Assembly (NCBI GenBank): GCA_028688225.1
Contig: JAQTYQ010000013.1
Span: 1 to 64,000, forward strand
Source: Opitutaceae bacterium
GTDB taxonomy: Bacteria > Verrucomicrobiota > Verrucomicrobiia > Opitutales > Opitutaceae
DNA: 64,000 nt
Reading direction: 5' to 3'
Shown here: positions 18,049-24,806 of the stretch, in pieces
Layout of the letters: every line of letters begins with the position of its first letter
How positions within the stretch are numbered: the first letter of the stretch is position 1
Program-made: the position numbers and the translations under genes
Notes under the pieces: generated by a model
Told to the model about the DNA's origin: nothing
Seen by the model: the letters and a program-made list of their open reading frames with translations, nothing else
Database searches by the model: none

Positions 18049-18672
18049 GTGCCGGTAGCAAATCCCTGCATCGAATCCCTCCGGACGGTTGCCGTGCTCT
18101 GCGCCATGCCGCGGAGCGTTTACGGGACGCTTCCGGGGGTTGAAGTCTACGACCTGGTCCGGGACGCCTGGTCTTTCTCGGGCGGGATGCCGGTGGTTGC
18201 GCATCCGCCCTGTCGTTTGTGGGGCCGCATGCGAGGCTTGGCTAAATGCCCCGATGCCGAAAAGGAAAAGGCGTTAGGTCTGTTCTGTGCCGTACGGGTG
18301 CGCGAAAGCGGCGGAATCCTGGAGCATCCCGCGCGCAGTCTGCTTTGGACGGCCGCCAACCTACCAACACCGGGCAGGCGCGATGAGTTTGGCGGCTGGA
18401 CCCTAGCCGCTCCACAATGGTGGTGGGGCCACAAGGCCGACAAGGCGTCGTGGTTTTATATTGTCGGCGTTGAGCCGGCCGACCTGCCGGAGATTCCCCT
18501 ACGCCTTGGAGAGTCGGACTACGTCGTAGCAACGATAGCCCGCTATCCGCGCGAGCACCCGGAACATCGGATCGAGCTAAGCAAACGCCTTCGATCGGCA
18601 ACGCCGTCCAGCCTGGCTAATTGGCTGCTGTCGGTTGCGCGTCTTTCAAGCGTCACGGAGGCCGGCCTCTGA
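18049..18672 (+). CDS. Phage-type conserved protein with HPPCR motif
   Basis: About 207 residues from GTG 18049; a shorter form starts at ATG 18106. PVVAHPPCRLWGRMR, a central GGILEHPA stretch, WGGWTL-like block (GGWTLAAPQWWWGHKADKASW) and LYIVGVEP-like FYIVGVEP resemble a protein family found in phages of Proteobacteria. PPC recalls motif IV of cytosine-C5 methyltransferases, but the rest of that fold is not evident, so no catalytic role is claimed. First gene inside attL. Homologues in phages start near TVAVLC, which favours the GTG start over ATG 18106. Confidence 0.6.
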   Translation: MPVANPCIESLRTVAVLCAMPRSVYGTLPGVEVYDLVRDAWSFSGGMPVVAHPPCRLWGRMRGLAKCPDAEKEKALGLFCAVRVRESGGILEHPARSLLWTAANLPTPGRRDEFGGWTLAAPQWWWGHKADKASWFYIVGVEPADLPEIPLRLGESDYVVATIARYPREHPEHRIELSKRLRSATPSSLANWLLSVARLSSVTEAGL

Positions 18673-18673
18673 C

Positions 18674-18880
18674 ATGGGCAAAGGCGGCTCCAGTTCTTCG
18701 TCCACTACATGCACCTCAACGGTGTTAATTGTGGACCCCTCCGCACCCCGTCCGGCGGACAAGATTGATATTCAAACGCTCTCGGGACAGCCGACCAAGA
18801 CTCACGTAGAAGCATCCCGCCCGAATTTTTGGAAAAAGAACGAGGCCGATGCATACCACATCGCGGAGGCCGGCCGATGA
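18674..18880 (+). CDS. Short paralogue of the virion protein encoded at 26822
   Basis: 68 residues beginning MGKGGSSSSSTT, nearly the same start as the 185-residue protein at 26822 (MAKGGSSSSTTQTT). Further on, IDIQTLSG and HVEASR parallel VSIQSLDP and SVEAQR of that protein, so similarity extends over most of its length. It lacks the long helical region and C-terminal membrane segment. It may be a minor virion component or a truncated duplicate. ATG 18674 is 1 bp after the previous stop; the 3' end overlaps the Rep start (ATGA at 18877). Confidence 0.6.
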   Translation: MGKGGSSSSSTTCTSTVLIVDPSAPRPADKIDIQTLSGQPTKTHVEASRPNFWKKNEADAYHIAEAGR

Positions 18881-20880
18881 ATTCCCCGGCCTCACAGGAC
18901 CAGGCCGCCTGTGCCTTCATGCGCGCCCGCTGGGCGGCGCTGACGACGAAACTGACGCCCGAGACCAAGGCCAAGTTTGACCGCTGGGCGCTGGCGGAAG
19001 AACTGGCCGCCAAACGCTCGGGATGGAATCGCCGGCTACAGGAGGCCTTCGCCTACCAGCCCAAGGCGAAGAAACCAGCGGGGCTCGTCTGGCCGGACGA
19101 TTCTTTTGCCAACGACCCGCGGCACGGGCTCGCCCCCTCGCCCTGTTTTGCCCCGCTGCCGGCCGCACCCGGGACCTACATTGAGGATACCAGGGCGATG
19201 ATGCGCGCCCGCTGGGCGTTCTGGCTTGAGCAAGTCGAAAACCGCGCGGCCGGTCCGGAATTGCCCGTCGACAAGCTCGCCAAAATGCGCGAGCGCGAGC
19301 GTATCCTCTGGGATCAAACCCTGCGCACGGCGAAAAAAATGGCTGAGGCCGGGGCCGATATGTTCCCGGAAAACCGGATGCGGCTCGGGATCTTCGACCC
19401 GGTCGCAGAGACGATTGAAATGCTGCCCGGCGTGCGCCGCCGGAACTTCTTGGCGGCCGTGGCCGCTTCCCGTCGCGCTGACCAGCTCCGCTTTGCCGAA
19501 TACTATCTGCGGCACCTGGACCCCCGCCGGATTGAATTGCACACCTTCACGGCCGGTAGGCGCGTCCGCACAGGCCTTTTGCGCCACACGTTCAAGGCCA
19601 TCTCCCGCAAGCTGGGCAACCTCTCCCGGCAGCGTTGGTACAAGGACGTCGCGGAGATGGTCTGGCGCGGCGAAGAAATCGGCGGCCTGACGCTCTCCCC
19701 TGGCGCTGCCCTGGACTTGAACGAGCGCCGCGGCATCCCGGAGCAGGTCAAAGCGGTCGGGATCGACGGCGCCGTGCGCTGGGTGAAGAATCCGGCTGCC
19801 TACCAGGCCGGGAACCTTAACCCGGAAGCCTGGCGCATCCGGCCCGACCGGCTGGGCAAGGAACCGCTCTGGCATGTCCATGCCCATTGTATCGTCGTTT
19901 TCCGGGAAGGTGTCACGGATGAGGCCAAGCGCGAATTTTGGCGCCACTGTCGGGCCTGGTGGGGCCGGGTGTGCGACCGGGGCACCAGGGCAGACGGCAC
20001 GGCCCACATCAAGAACCTGCGGGAGGCCATCAAGTATCCGGCCAAGCCGGCGGACCTTGACCTGCTATCCGGGCGGCAATTGATCGAAGTCAGCGAGGCC
20101 ATCGCCGGCCTCAAGATCGTCCTGCCCCGGGCCGGCCTGCGCCGTTTCCGCGCCGATTGCCGCCGGTCGGTTGAGAAACCGGCCCGCCGTTTCGATGGAA
20201 ACGGCAAACCGGTCCTGATCATCGGCCCGGATCATAACTCGAAACGGTCGCCGGTTCGCCGGTTGCCGGACGGTTCCATTGTCGATTTAATTACCGGAAT
20301 ACCGGTTCGACGCCGATTCAGGACCGGTTCCGCCGGTTGCTTTGTCGAAAAAAACAACGGAATGACCGGTTCCGGGCCGATTCCGGTCGATCCGGCCGAA
20401 ATCGATCCCGAAACGGCGAAAATCGATCCCGAATCGATCTCCGACCGGCGCCGATCCGTCCTCGAAACGGTCATCGATCGGGACCGGTTCCGGACCGGTT
20501 CCGCCGGTTCCATTGTCGAAAAAAATAACGGAATAGACCGTTTCGCACCGGTTCCGGACCGTTTGACAGACCGGTTGCCCAAAACCGATCCCCAACCGGT
20601 CGGACCGGTCCGGAACCGGTTATTGGCCAAATTTGTGGCCGCAGACGGCCGGCCGCGCTTCGTCGTTTGCAACCCGACCACGGCCGCGGAGCTTGCGCTC
20701 CGCGCACCCGTCGCCCGCACCCTTCGCGCGTATACGCAGGCGCGCCCGCCCGCGCCTGCGTCTGGAGTAGGCGTTCACAATAGACACCCAACTTGCACAG
20801 CCGAAAGCCCGCCCGAGGCCCTGGCATCGGCGGTCGGACCTCCCGGGGCCTCACCGCCGGGGCTTCCGACCGGCCATTAA
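18877..20880 (+). CDS. HUH-superfamily rolling-circle replication initiator (Rep)
   Basis: 667 residues. RIELHTFTAGRRVR (about 220-233) fits motif 1, LWHVHAHCIVV supplies the HUH metal-binding histidines (H333, H335, with H337 nearby), and KYPAKP gives motif 3 with catalytic Y387 and K390. This is the single-tyrosine nickase type used by rolling-circle plasmids and by PM2 (P12). It should nick the circular viral genome at its origin. The C-terminal third (about 440-600) is low-complexity and has two copies of FRTGSAG-x-x-VEKNNG, encoded by a dense array of CCGGTT motifs. No helicase domain is visible. Start ATG 18877 overlaps the previous stop. Confidence 0.85.
   Translation: MNSPASQDQAACAFMRARWAALTTKLTPETKAKFDRWALAEELAAKRSGWNRRLQEAFAYQPKAKKPAGLVWPDDSFANDPRHGLAPSPCFAPLPAAPGTYIEDTRAMMRARWAFWLEQVENRAAGPELPVDKLAKMRERERILWDQTLRTAKKMAEAGADMFPENRMRLGIFDPVAETIEMLPGVRRRNFLAAVAASRRADQLRFAEYYLRHLDPRRIELHTFTAGRRVRTGLLRHTFKAISRKLGNLSRQRWYKDVAEMVWRGEEIGGLTLSPGAALDLNERRGIPEQVKAVGIDGAVRWVKNPAAYQAGNLNPEAWRIRPDRLGKEPLWHVHAHCIVVFREGVTDEAKREFWRHCRAWWGRVCDRGTRADGTAHIKNLREAIKYPAKPADLDLLSGRQLIEVSEAIAGLKIVLPRAGLRRFRADCRRSVEKPARRFDGNGKPVLIIGPDHNSKRSPVRRLPDGSIVDLITGIPVRRRFRTGSAGCFVEKNNGMTGSGPIPVDPAEIDPETAKIDPESISDRRRSVLETVIDRDRFRTGSAGSIVEKNNGIDRFAPVPDRLTDRLPKTDPQPVGPVRNRLLAKFVAADGRPRFVVCNPTTAAELALRAPVARTLRAYTQARPPAPASGVGVHNRHPTCTAESPPEALASAVGPPGASPPGLPTGH
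20215..20630. repeat. Dense array of ACCGGTT-type palindromic motifs inside rep
   Basis: At least a dozen ccggtt occurrences in about 400 bp, many within the palindromic contexts accggt or aaccggtt, plus frequent tcgat units. Two longer near-repeats (gaccggttccgccggtt at about 20311 and 20499, each followed by a cattgtcgaaaaaaa-like stretch) account for the duplicated peptide in Rep. The clustering in the DNA suggests iterons or an origin region carried within the coding sequence. Confidence 0.55.
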
Positions 20881-20892
20881 CCTAAAAAAACC

Positions 20893-21120
20893 ATGAATCA
20901 AATTCTGATCGATCCCAAAAATGCTCCGGCTCTGACGGAGCGCGAAAAAGTATTCGTCGGCATGATCGAGCCGCTTGGCTGGCACTTTGGCGGCCTCACC
21001 GCGCGCGGCCGCGGGTACCGGATGAATTTCCACACCGGCGAGGCGCCGCTCAGAGCGATCCACTGCTCGCGCCACCAACTGCAACACTTTGTTCGCTGGA
21101 GTCTGCGCAACCTCCAATAA
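20893..21120 (+). CDS. Small viral hypothetical protein
   Basis: 75 residues, no membrane segment, with GWHFGGLTARGRGYRMNFH and a His-rich C-terminal part (HCSRHQLQHFVRW). It begins 12 bp after Rep. No family recognised. The position between rep and the repeat protein and its codon usage support a real gene. Confidence 0.6.
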   Translation: MNQILIDPKNAPALTEREKVFVGMIEPLGWHFGGLTARGRGYRMNFHTGEAPLRAIHCSRHQLQHFVRWSLRNLQ

Positions 21121-21167
21121 AACCGCCCTTCCCCGTTGGCTTTCTGGTCAGCCTAGCACAAAAAATC

Positions 21168-21524
21168 ATGAATACTCCAATAATCTCTCCATTTAAAGCC
21201 GCGGATGGAAGCACCGTCTATGCTTGGGTTGGAAGCACCGTCTATGCCGAGGCTGGAAGCACCGTCTATGCCAGGGTTGGAAGCACCGTCTTTGCCTGGG
21301 CTGGAAGCACCGTCTATGCCGAGGCTGGAAGCACCGTCCACGCCTGGGCTGGAAGCACCGTCTATGCCGCGGCTGGAAGCACCGTCTATGCCAGGGCTGG
21401 GAGCACCGTCTATGCCGAGGCTGGAAGCGCCGTCTATGCCGCGGCTGAAAGCGCCGTCTATGCCGAGGCTGGAGGCGTTCCGGTGGAAATTCAGGGGAAC
21501 CAATTCGCGATTTTCCGAAAATGA
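21168..21524 (+). CDS. Octapeptide-repeat protein, possible beta-solenoid fibre
   Basis: 118 residues. After MNTPIISPFKAAD come 11 tandem octapeptides of consensus GSTVYAxA (residues 14-101), then a short non-repetitive C-terminus (GGVPVEIQGNQFAIFRK). The regular small-polar/aliphatic/aromatic alternation suggests stacked beta strands, as in solenoids or trimeric fibres; this is inferred from sequence pattern only. Variation is concentrated at positions 7 and 8 (W, E, R or A before A or V). It overlaps the next gene by 4 bp (ATGA). The repeat DNA is open in several frames, so the start at ATG 21168 and the coupled next gene decide the frame. Confidence 0.65.
   Translation: MNTPIISPFKAADGSTVYAWVGSTVYAEAGSTVYARVGSTVFAWAGSTVYAEAGSTVHAWAGSTVYAAAGSTVYARAGSTVYAEAGSAVYAAAESAVYAEAGGVPVEIQGNQFAIFRK
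21207..21470. repeat. 24-bp tandem repeat, 11 copies
   Basis: Unit ggaagcaccgtctatgcc followed by six variable bases (gaggct, agggtt, gcggct and similar). Copies are mostly identical at the first 18 bases. The period is a multiple of three, so all frames stay open; the coding frame is the GSTVYAxA one. Confidence 0.9.
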
Positions 21525-21838
21525 AGCCGCCCTTCCGCGCCTACGAAATCCGCCGGACCGACTCCGGCGCCGTGCTGGTCTCGCCCTGCACGGTGTTGGA
21601 CCTGAACCCCGTCAGCCGCACGGCACAGATCGAGATTTTGACCGGGAGTTTCCGGCTCAAAACCTGGATCGCCTTCGGCGACCTGGTCTCGACGCCGGAG
21701 AAAGCCTCCGCGCGGATGATCGCACTTTTGCGGCCTAAGGAGTTGACGCCCTACGACCGCCAACATTCCGCGGTGAAACCGCCGCTACCTGTGGCTGGGC
21801 CGGCTCAGCCGGACACCGCGGTAACTGCCGCGGGCTGA
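21521..21838 (+). CDS. Small viral hypothetical protein
   Basis: 105 residues, beta-rich N-terminal half (VLVSPCTVLDLNPVSRTAQIEIL) and a Pro/Ala-rich tail. No membrane segment. The start overlaps the repeat-protein stop (ATGA), so it is translationally coupled. No family recognised. Confidence 0.6.
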   Translation: MKPPFRAYEIRRTDSGAVLVSPCTVLDLNPVSRTAQIEILTGSFRLKTWIAFGDLVSTPEKASARMIALLRPKELTPYDRQHSAVKPPLPVAGPAQPDTAVTAAG

Positions 21839-21867
21839 CGCCCACTCAGCCCGCGGCCCTCTTTCCC

Positions 21868-21996
21868 ATGAAAAAACAATTATGCGGCCAGCGTTATCGT
21901 GTCCTAATCGATGGATGGAAACGGTCGGGAACTCGTCATTGCACACGGCCCTTAGGACACAAGGGGCTATGTGGGAAAAGAAAGGCCCGCCGATGA
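21868..21996 (+). CDS. Tiny Cys-rich basic protein (42 aa)
   Basis: ATG 21868 to TGA 21996. Basic, with cysteines in LCGQRY, RHCTRPLGHKGLCGK; the C-x4-GHxGxC spacing recalls small zinc-binding phage proteins. Its stop overlaps the ATG of the next gene (21993), matching the coupling style of the whole element, which supports both calls. It is too short to classify. Confidence 0.5.
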   Translation: MKKQLCGQRYRVLIDGWKRSGTRHCTRPLGHKGLCGKRKARR

Positions 21997-22232
21997 GTCC
22001 ACTCCGCGCCTACATCACCGGCGCCCTGCATATCGCCGAGGAAGCCAAAGCCGGCCGCATCCTGCCCGGCGCTCCGCGCCACGAGCAGCTTGACGTGGCC
22101 TTGCTCTGCATCCGCTTCGCGCGGATCGCCCGGCGACTCGGGCGGCCGCCCTCGCCCTACGAAAAACTCCAGGTCATGCGCCGCGACCTTCAACCCTACG
22201 AACTATGCCCGACGAAAAACCCGAAACGGTAA
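21993..22232 (+). CDS. Small helical viral protein
   Basis: 79 residues (MSPLRAYITGALHIAEEAKA...), predominantly helical and basic at the end. ATG 21993 is preferred over upstream ATGs because it overlaps the preceding stop and has a gaaagg Shine-Dalgarno-like stretch about 8 bases upstream. It overlaps the next gene by 28 bp. No family recognised. Confidence 0.55.
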   Translation: MSPLRAYITGALHIAEEAKAGRILPGAPRHEQLDVALLCIRFARIARRLGRPPSPYEKLQVMRRDLQPYELCPTKNPKR

Positions 22233-22966
22233 CGGCGGCCGCCATCACGCCCACGGACATGCCGGCTCCGACCGTGCCAGCCCCGTCCGCGGTCCCGGTA
22301 GATTGCGATGTGCCGATGCCTCCGGTTGATCCACTCCCGGCCCCTGCATCCGGCGAGGTGGACCGCCACGGGAAGCCCTTCGACCCCGCGCGGCATGTGC
22401 ACACCCTGCACCCGAAAACCGGCGCCTGGATGCCCCGGCGAAAACCCCGGGCCGCGGCCGCCAGCGCCGGAACGGGCGCGGCGGGATCTCCCTCCTCCCC
22501 GCCGCCGGCGGCAAGCTTCATTCCGCCGGAGGAACCACCGGCCGCCCCGCCCGCGGATACGCCGCCTCCGGAACCGGCGGTCGATCATTCGAGCGATGCG
22601 GCGGAGGTCGTTTGCCGCTCGGCACAGTTCGCCCTGGGGATTGTCTTTGACGCGCCCGAGGCCTGCACGCCGGCCGTGACGGAGCACAAGCACATGGTCG
22701 AGGCCACGGCGGCCTACATCCGCGCCAAGGGCTGGCAGGCCGCGGCCGGCGTGGGGCTCGTACTCATGTTCGCGGCCTGGCTCCTGAAGGTCTTTCAGCA
22801 TCCCAAGCCGATGGCGAAGATTCGCGGCTGGTTTCAGGACGCCAAGGTGAACCACGCCCGGGACGTAACGCCCGAGGGCGAGCGGCCGGGTGGGACATCC
22901 AGTGTCCCGGCCGGTGGCGCGGTCATCGATATTCCGGCCAATATCCCGCCACTCGCAAAAACCTGA
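22205..22966 (+). CDS. Pro/Ala-rich viral protein with one transmembrane segment
   Basis: 253 residues. The N-terminal ~125 residues are Pro/Ala-rich and probably disordered, with a conserved-looking GKPFDPARHVH block near 60-70 that is also seen in other phage proteins. A helical middle (about 135-180) precedes a single membrane span (AGVGLVLMFAAWLLKVF, about 195-210) and a basic, then Pro-rich tail. A virion inner-membrane protein is plausible, since PM2-like capsids enclose a protein-rich membrane. Located directly upstream of another TM protein and the packaging ATPase. Confidence 0.65.
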   Translation: MPDEKPETVTAAAITPTDMPAPTVPAPSAVPVDCDVPMPPVDPLPAPASGEVDRHGKPFDPARHVHTLHPKTGAWMPRRKPRAAAASAGTGAAGSPSSPPPAASFIPPEEPPAAPPADTPPPEPAVDHSSDAAEVVCRSAQFALGIVFDAPEACTPAVTEHKHMVEATAAYIRAKGWQAAAGVGLVLMFAAWLLKVFQHPKPMAKIRGWFQDAKVNHARDVTPEGERPGGTSSVPAGGAVIDIPANIPPLAKT

Positions 22967-22969
22967 TCC

Positions 22970-23173
22970 ATGAAAAAAACCCCCGACGCTCCCAAGAACT
23001 TGACCTTCTGGATCCATCAGTTGGATTGGAACGAATTCTGGCGCAGATTGCTGCGCTGGCTCTACACGCTATCAGTTTTCTGCGGTTGCACCTACCTGGT
23101 GTTTTGGCGCGGTGAGTCCGGCTGGCTCTTTGTGCCGGCCTGCCTGCTGCTGTGGTTCCGGAGGGGACTATGA
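22970..23173 (+). CDS. Small two-span membrane protein
   Basis: 67 residues with two hydrophobic helices (about 28-45, LLRWLYTLSVFCGCTYLVF, and 52-63, LFVPACLLLWF) separated by RGESG. Its stop overlaps the ATPase start (ATGA), implying coupled expression. It could anchor the packaging ATPase at the vertex membrane, as small membrane proteins do in PRD1; this is inference. Confidence 0.65.
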   Translation: MKKTPDAPKNLTFWIHQLDWNEFWRRLLRWLYTLSVFCGCTYLVFWRGESGWLFVPACLLLWFRRGL

Positions 23174-23694
23174 ACCCGCACGGAATGTTTATCGGCGCGA
23201 CAGGGAGCGGAAAAACTTTCGCCGCGCAGCAATCGGCCAAAAGTTTTCGCCACCAAAGCCCGCACCCAATAAAAACGTTGATCCTGCACAAGCCACTGGA
23301 GATTTGGCCCGGATCGTCGGCGACCTGGCAGACTGAAGACCCCGAAAAATACCTATGGAAGTGGGAACGGTCGCGCGGCTGCGCCTGCTTCATGGAGCTG
23401 GCCGATGCTCTGGTAGACAAGTGGGATGAGCGATTCTGGCGCTGCTTTACCCAGGGACGGCACTATGGACATCGCTGCTACTACATCAGCCAGCGGGCGG
23501 CTTTCGTGCATCCGGCCATCCGCGACAATTGCGCCAGCTTGCATCTCTTCGCCGTGCCGCAGAACGCGGCTAAAATGTGGGCGGTCGAATTCAACGACCC
23601 GGCTTTGCTGGGGGCGGTCAAGTTGCCGCCGCGCTGGTTCTACTTCAAGCCGGACCGCTACACCCCGGCCCGCCTGATGACCCTCGCCGCATGA
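23170..23694 (+). CDS. DJR-virus genome-packaging ATPase (HerA/FtsK superfamily, PM2 P9-like)
   Basis: 174 residues, compact as in tailless DJR viruses. Walker A is GATGSGKT (residues 9-16). The acidic stretch CACFMELADAL about 70 residues later is the likely Walker B region. The segment RHYGHRCYYISQRAAFVHPAIRDN carries the conserved Gln and Arg of the A32-like ATPase group. It would power DNA translocation into the capsid. ATG 23170 is chosen over an upstream start because it overlaps the preceding stop and places Walker A near the N-terminus, as in P9. Confidence 0.82.
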   Translation: MNPHGMFIGATGSGKTFAAQQSAKSFRHQSPHPIKTLILHKPLEIWPGSSATWQTEDPEKYLWKWERSRGCACFMELADALVDKWDERFWRCFTQGRHYGHRCYYISQRAAFVHPAIRDNCASLHLFAVPQNAAKMWAVEFNDPALLGAVKLPPRWFYFKPDRYTPARLMTLAA

Positions 23695-23951
23695 ACCCGC
23701 GCTCCCGGTATTTCAAAGCCCGCCGGAGAAAACTCCGGAACCAGCAACTCTGCACCCGCTGTGGGGAAAGCCTGGCGCGGCCTGGTCATGCGACCTGTAC
23801 CGCTTGTGCCGCCATCAAACTGATTAAAGACGAGGACCGGCGGAAAACCGACAAAGCCAAGGCGGTGGAACGCTTGCGCCGCCGGTTGTCCTTGCTCCAG
23901 GAAGGAAACCGGCTGGTGGACGAAAAGTTGCAGCGGCTAATGGTTGACTAG
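23691..23951 (+). CDS. Zinc-ribbon small basic protein
   Basis: 86 residues. A basic N-terminus (RSRYFKARRRKLRNQQ), then CTRCGE and CTAC about 16 residues apart form a four-cysteine zinc ribbon, followed by a Lys/Arg/Glu helix likely to form a coiled coil (DRRKTDKAKAVERLRRRL). It may bind nucleic acid; PM2 P6/P14-type transcription factors are also small, but no specific homology is claimed. Overlaps the ATPase stop by 4 bp. Confidence 0.65.
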   Translation: MNPRSRYFKARRRKLRNQQLCTRCGESLARPGHATCTACAAIKLIKDEDRRKTDKAKAVERLRRRLSLLQEGNRLVDEKLQRLMVD

Positions 23952-23977
23952 GGCACAAATGTAGCAACATTGAGCCT

Positions 23978-24256
23978 ATGCCTAAGACTGTCATGTTCCG
24001 CACCCGTGTCGATGCCGCCCGCAAACGCAATGCTGAAAAGATTCTTGGCCGCCTCGGGCTTACGCCCGGCCAGGTCGTGAATGCGATGTTTGCTCAGGTA
24101 GCCGTCCGCCAGGGCGTGCCCTTCCCGCTGACGCTCACCGATGACGGCTATCTTCCGCATGTCCCCAATGCGGAAACGCTGGCCAGTCTGCGCGAACCGG
24201 CAGAGGGCAAAAGTCGGACCGTGCGGGGCTTCCTGCGAGCCATGAGCCAAGCGTGA
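23978..24256 (+). CDS. RelB/DinJ-family antitoxin
   Basis: 92 residues. KTVMFRTRVDAARKRNAEKILGRLGLTPGQVVNAMFAQV is the ribbon-helix-helix DNA-binding and dimerisation region of RelB/DinJ antitoxins, and VPFPLTL follows as in DinJ (usually LPFxL). The C-terminal part would wrap and neutralise the toxin encoded next, and the dimer should autoregulate the operon. It has its own 26-bp leader after the zinc-ribbon gene, while its stop overlaps the toxin start (GTGA). Confidence 0.85.
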   Translation: MPKTVMFRTRVDAARKRNAEKILGRLGLTPGQVVNAMFAQVAVRQGVPFPLTLTDDGYLPHVPNAETLASLREPAEGKSRTVRGFLRAMSQA

Positions 24257-24525
24257 GAACGATCCAATGGTCAGCTCGGTTCCGCAGGGAATTCCAGCGG
24301 CGAGTCGCCGGCACGCCCCTGGAATCGGAATTTGCCGACGTCTTGGCGCTCATTGCCCAAGGCGAAAACCTGCCGCCGCGTTACCGGGACCATTCCCTGG
24401 GCGGTCCTTTGGCCGGCTTCCGTGATTTTCATCTCCGGCCGGACCTGGTCGTGATTTACGAACGGACGGAAGCGACGATTTGCTTGCGCCGGATAGGCAG
24501 CCATAGCGAATTATTCGGACGGTAG
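24253..24525 (+). CDS. YafQ/RelE-family toxin (mRNA interferase)
   Basis: 90 residues, GTG start overlapping the antitoxin stop. PPRYRDHSLGGPLAGFRDFHLRPDLVVIYE and LRRIGSHSELFGR are the conserved YafQ blocks, including the His of RDH and the C-terminal G-S-H-S-E-L-F. YafQ-type toxins cleave mRNA at the ribosome. Location inside the provirus suggests stabilisation of the element or exclusion of other viruses. The key residues appear intact. Confidence 0.87.
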   Translation: MRTIQWSARFRREFQRRVAGTPLESEFADVLALIAQGENLPPRYRDHSLGGPLAGFRDFHLRPDLVVIYERTEATICLRRIGSHSELFGR

Positions 24526-24526
24526 T

Positions 24527-24574
24527 GTGCGCCGCAAAGTGCGCACCAGATTTGCGGCGCACTTTGCGGCGCAC
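24527..24574. repeat. 18-bp perfect inverted repeat after the toxin gene
   Basis: gtgcgccgcaaagtgcgc (24527-24544) and gcgcactttgcggcgcac (24557-24574) are exact complements around a 12-nt loop. It begins two bases after the toxin stop. No T-tract follows, so it may act as an mRNA 3' hairpin protecting the toxin-antitoxin message, a Rho-type terminator, or a protein-binding site ahead of the capsid module. Confidence 0.8.
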
Positions 24575-24628
24575 ATGCTCGACAGCCGGGCGGATGGGCG
24601 TAGGGGTGAGGCCGCAATCACCTCACCC

Positions 24629-24772
24629 ATGAAGGAATTCTTCCGCAAGCCTCTCGTCCTTTTCGCGACGGGCGCAGTTGTCGGGATTCTCGCTGCCTTC
24701 GCCTACGGCCGGTTCTTCGGCCCGTTGAAGAAGGTCGCGACCAAGCTCCCCGGCTCGCAGCCCGCCGCCTGA
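24629..24772 (+). CDS. Small single-span membrane protein, capsid operon
   Basis: 47 residues from ATG 24629 (MKEFFRKPLVLFATGAVVGI...). One membrane span (about 9-27) with positive flanks and a Lys-rich C-terminus. It lies directly before the major capsid gene, like the small virion membrane proteins of PM2 (P5, P7, P8 class). A longer frame begins upstream, but would run through the inverted repeat, so the short form is preferred. Confidence 0.55.
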   Translation: MKEFFRKPLVLFATGAVVGILAAFAYGRFFGPLKKVATKLPGSQPAA

Positions 24773-24806
24773 AGCGCCTGGCGACTCAACCCAAGGAGCT
24801 CGTACC

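Noticed and set aside
17828-18058. 76-codon plus-strand frame crossing attL
   Set aside because: Runs through the dif-like site and antisense to the helix-turn-helix gene; no motif.
21207-21470. Tandem 24-bp array considered as CRISPR
   Set aside because: Units are contiguous and coding, with no unique spacers of 25-40 bp and no cas genes nearby.
21205-21738. Alternative frames through the 24-bp repeat (PSMPRLEA-type and minus-strand GIDGASS-type proteins)
   Set aside because: A 24-bp period keeps every frame open. Only the GSTVYAxA frame has a leading ATG and an ATGA overlap with the next gene.
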